7,417 nt of DNA. Origin: Anaerotignum sp. (GTDB lineage Bacteria; Bacillota; Clostridia; Lachnospirales; Anaerotignaceae). The position numbers and the translations under genes were made by a program. This document shows positions 6,426 to 7,417 of the stretch, piece by piece (within the stretch, counting starts at the first letter, position 1; every line of letters starts with the position of its first letter). The stretch lies in NCBI GenBank assembly GCA_017560955.1, contig JAFZDV010000102.1, positions 1-7,417 of the forward strand. The letters are read 5' to 3'. The notes beneath the pieces were generated by a model. The model did not search any database, was not told the origin of the DNA, and saw only the letters and a list, made by a program, of their open reading frames with translations.

Positions 6426-6547
6426 ATTAGCCTCCGGCGGGTTGCGCTTTCCTTCGGAAAGTCGCTCGCAGTTTTCGCTTCGCTCAATTAGCCTCCGGCG
6501 GGTTGCGCTTTCCTACGGAAAGTCGCTCGCAGTTTTCGCTTCGCTCA
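6426..6547. repeat. Two tandem copies of a 61-bp GC-rich repeat
   Basis: Units 6426-6486 and 6487-6547 are identical except T6454 versus A6515. Each is 35/61 G+C and contains a CTTTCC-N3-GGAAAG hairpin, a CCTCCGGCGGG block, and TCGCTCGC / CGCTTCGCTC sub-repeats. The single difference lies in the three-base hairpin loop, so the stem is kept. The array fills the gap between two convergent genes (stops at 6371 and 6555) and encodes nothing recognisable. It is probably a member of a dispersed intergenic repeat family; no transposase, target duplication or CRISPR-like spacing is visible. Confidence 0.93.
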
Positions 6548-6554
6548 AACCGCT

Positions 6555-7328
6555 TTAGTTACCACATTCAATACTGATTTCTGTAAAGATATCCAACATA
6601 TCTTCTACTTTTGTTTTCACTTTTTCTTCGCCGCCCTTATCCAGAACGATATGGCCTTTATCCATCATGATCAGTCGGCTGCCATAATCCGCTGCATAAC
6701 GCAGGTTATGTGTAACCATCATAGCTGTCAGTTTCTTTTCTTTTACGACCTTATCTGTCAGTTCCATGATGATATCCGCTGTTTTAGGGTCAAGAGCTGC
6801 TGTATGTTCATCGAGGATCAGGAATTCGATGGGTGTCAGTGTCGCCATGATCAGAGTTGCCGCCTGACGCTGACCACCAGACAGAGCACCCAGTTTCACA
6901 TTCATTTTATTTTCCAGACCAAGGCCCAGAATGGAAAGCTGTTCTTTATAATAATTTTCTCTTGCTTTATTCACACCTCTGCCCAGACCAAAGGGTTTAC
7001 CCTTATTATCTGCCAGAGACATATTTTCCAACATAGTCAGATGAGGACATGTACCTGCGGAAGGATCCTGATATACACGACCAATGGTACGATATCTCTG
7101 AAAATCCTTCATTTTACCGATATCTTTGCCGCCGATCAGTACTTCACCACTCTGAATGGGAATACTGCCGCAGATGATATTCAGCATGGATGTTTTGCCA
7201 GAACCATTACTGCCTACGATAGAAAGGAATTCGCCATCAGGCACTGTCAGGTTGAAGTCATCAAACAGCAGTGTTTCGGAAATCGTGCCGGGGTTATAGA
7301 TTTTTTTGATATGTTTTAACTCAAGCAT
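6555..7328 (-). CDS. ABC transporter ATP-binding protein (COG1101-like)
   Basis: 257-residue ATPase subunit that powers a membrane importer. Motifs with the ATG at 7328: Walker A GSNGSGKT (39-46), Q-loop Gln87 (VYQDP), signature LSGGQ (149-153), Walker B FLILDE (169-174) followed by HTAALDP, and switch His207. Overall style and length match the COG1101 ATPases that pair with COG4120 permeases and COG2984 binding proteins, a family with tryptophan/tyrosine or other small-molecule uptake examples; the substrate is not determinable here. The start is decided by AAAGGTGG at 7337-7344, eight bases from the ATG. An upstream GTG at 7340 would add four residues but lies inside that ribosome site. The start overlaps the permease stop (ATGCTTGA, 8 bp), so the two are translationally coupled. 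There is no convincing terminator of its own before the tandem repeats. Confidence 0.93.
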   Translation of the reverse strand: MLELKHIKKIYNPGTISETLLFDDFNLTVPDGEFLSIVGSNGSGKTSMLNIICGSIPIQSGEVLIGGKDIGKMKDFQRYRTIGRVYQDPSAGTCPHLTMLENMSLADNKGKPFGLGRGVNKARENYYKEQLSILGLGLENKMNVKLGALSGGQRQAATLIMATLTPIEFLILDEHTAALDPKTADIIMELTDKVVKEKKLTAMMVTHNLRYAADYGSRLIMMDKGHIVLDKGGEEKVKTKVEDMLDIFTEISIECGN

Positions 7329-7417
7329 TTTCCGCACCACCTTTCTGTCTGTTACCCAATACCAGAACTACCAGGAACAGCGCTGCTGTTGCCAGCTTCA
7401 TCAGATTTGCAGGCAGC
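7321..7417 (-). CDS. ABC transporter permease, C-terminal end only
   Basis: The last 32 codons of a reading frame entering from the right edge and stopping with TGA at 7323-7321. The residues are largely hydrophobic (LATAALFLVVLVLG, a final transmembrane helix), then a short polar tail NRQKGGAENA. It overlaps the ATPase start by 8 bp, the usual layout for permease and ATPase of one importer. By partner it is probably a COG4120-type permease, but the visible part is too short to prove the family. Confidence 0.75.
   Translation of the reverse strand, partial: LPANLMKLATAALFLVVLVLGNRQKGGAENA

Noticed and set aside
6426..6547. CRISPR array
   Set aside because: Units are directly adjacent with no unique spacers, and no cas genes are present.
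6274..6558. 94-codon plus-strand frame across the terminator and repeats
   Set aside because: It overlaps the carboxypeptidase end in another frame and reads through a terminator hairpin and tandem repeats.
6651..7319. 222-codon plus-strand frame opposite the ABC ATPase
   Set aside because: Shadow of a gene with complete Walker A, signature and Walker B motifs.

Overview
The window looks like a moderately AT-rich Firmicute of the class Clostridia, probably Lachnospirales-like. This rests on the strong AGGAGG-type ribosome binding sites, a GerMN-domain protein, an S11 D-Ala-D-Ala carboxypeptidase, ComEA/ComEC competence proteins and the codon use. No marker gene fixes the genus. All assignments come from reading motifs; no database search was run.

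The left two thirds (1-4779, minus strand) is one tightly packed operon read right to left. It encodes a short ComEA-type DNA receptor, an OmpR/PhoB-class response regulator, its membrane sensor histidine kinase, a membrane-anchored protein with two GerMN domains, and the N-terminal 418 codons of the DNA-uptake channel ComEC, which runs off the left edge. Junctions are 12 bp, an 8-bp overlap, 15 bp and 6 bp, so cotranscription is very likely. The notable point is that a signalling cassette (regulator, kinase, GerMN protein) sits between the two halves of the natural-transformation uptake machinery. The regulator-kinase-GerMN order also resembles the actinobacterial mtrA-mtrB-lpqB cluster.

A 155-bp divergent intergenic region (4780-4934) separates this operon from a plus-strand D,D-carboxypeptidase gene (4935-6371). 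It holds overlapping divergent promoter candidates, a CTAACA/TTAACA direct repeat and an imperfect inverted repeat. A WalR-like regulator, a cell-wall enzyme and DNA-uptake genes could therefore share control here, but that is inference.

The carboxypeptidase gene ends at a strong intrinsic terminator. It is followed by two near-identical 61-bp GC-rich tandem repeats plus a degenerate partial copy, all in the gap between convergent genes. The right end (6555-7417, minus strand) carries an ABC transporter ATPase and the last 32 codons of its permease. These belong to the COG1101/COG4120-like family often tied to amino-acid-type substrates.

There is no CRISPR array, tRNA, rRNA, insertion sequence or recognisable defence system. 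The long open frames opposite the real genes are codon-on-codon shadows.
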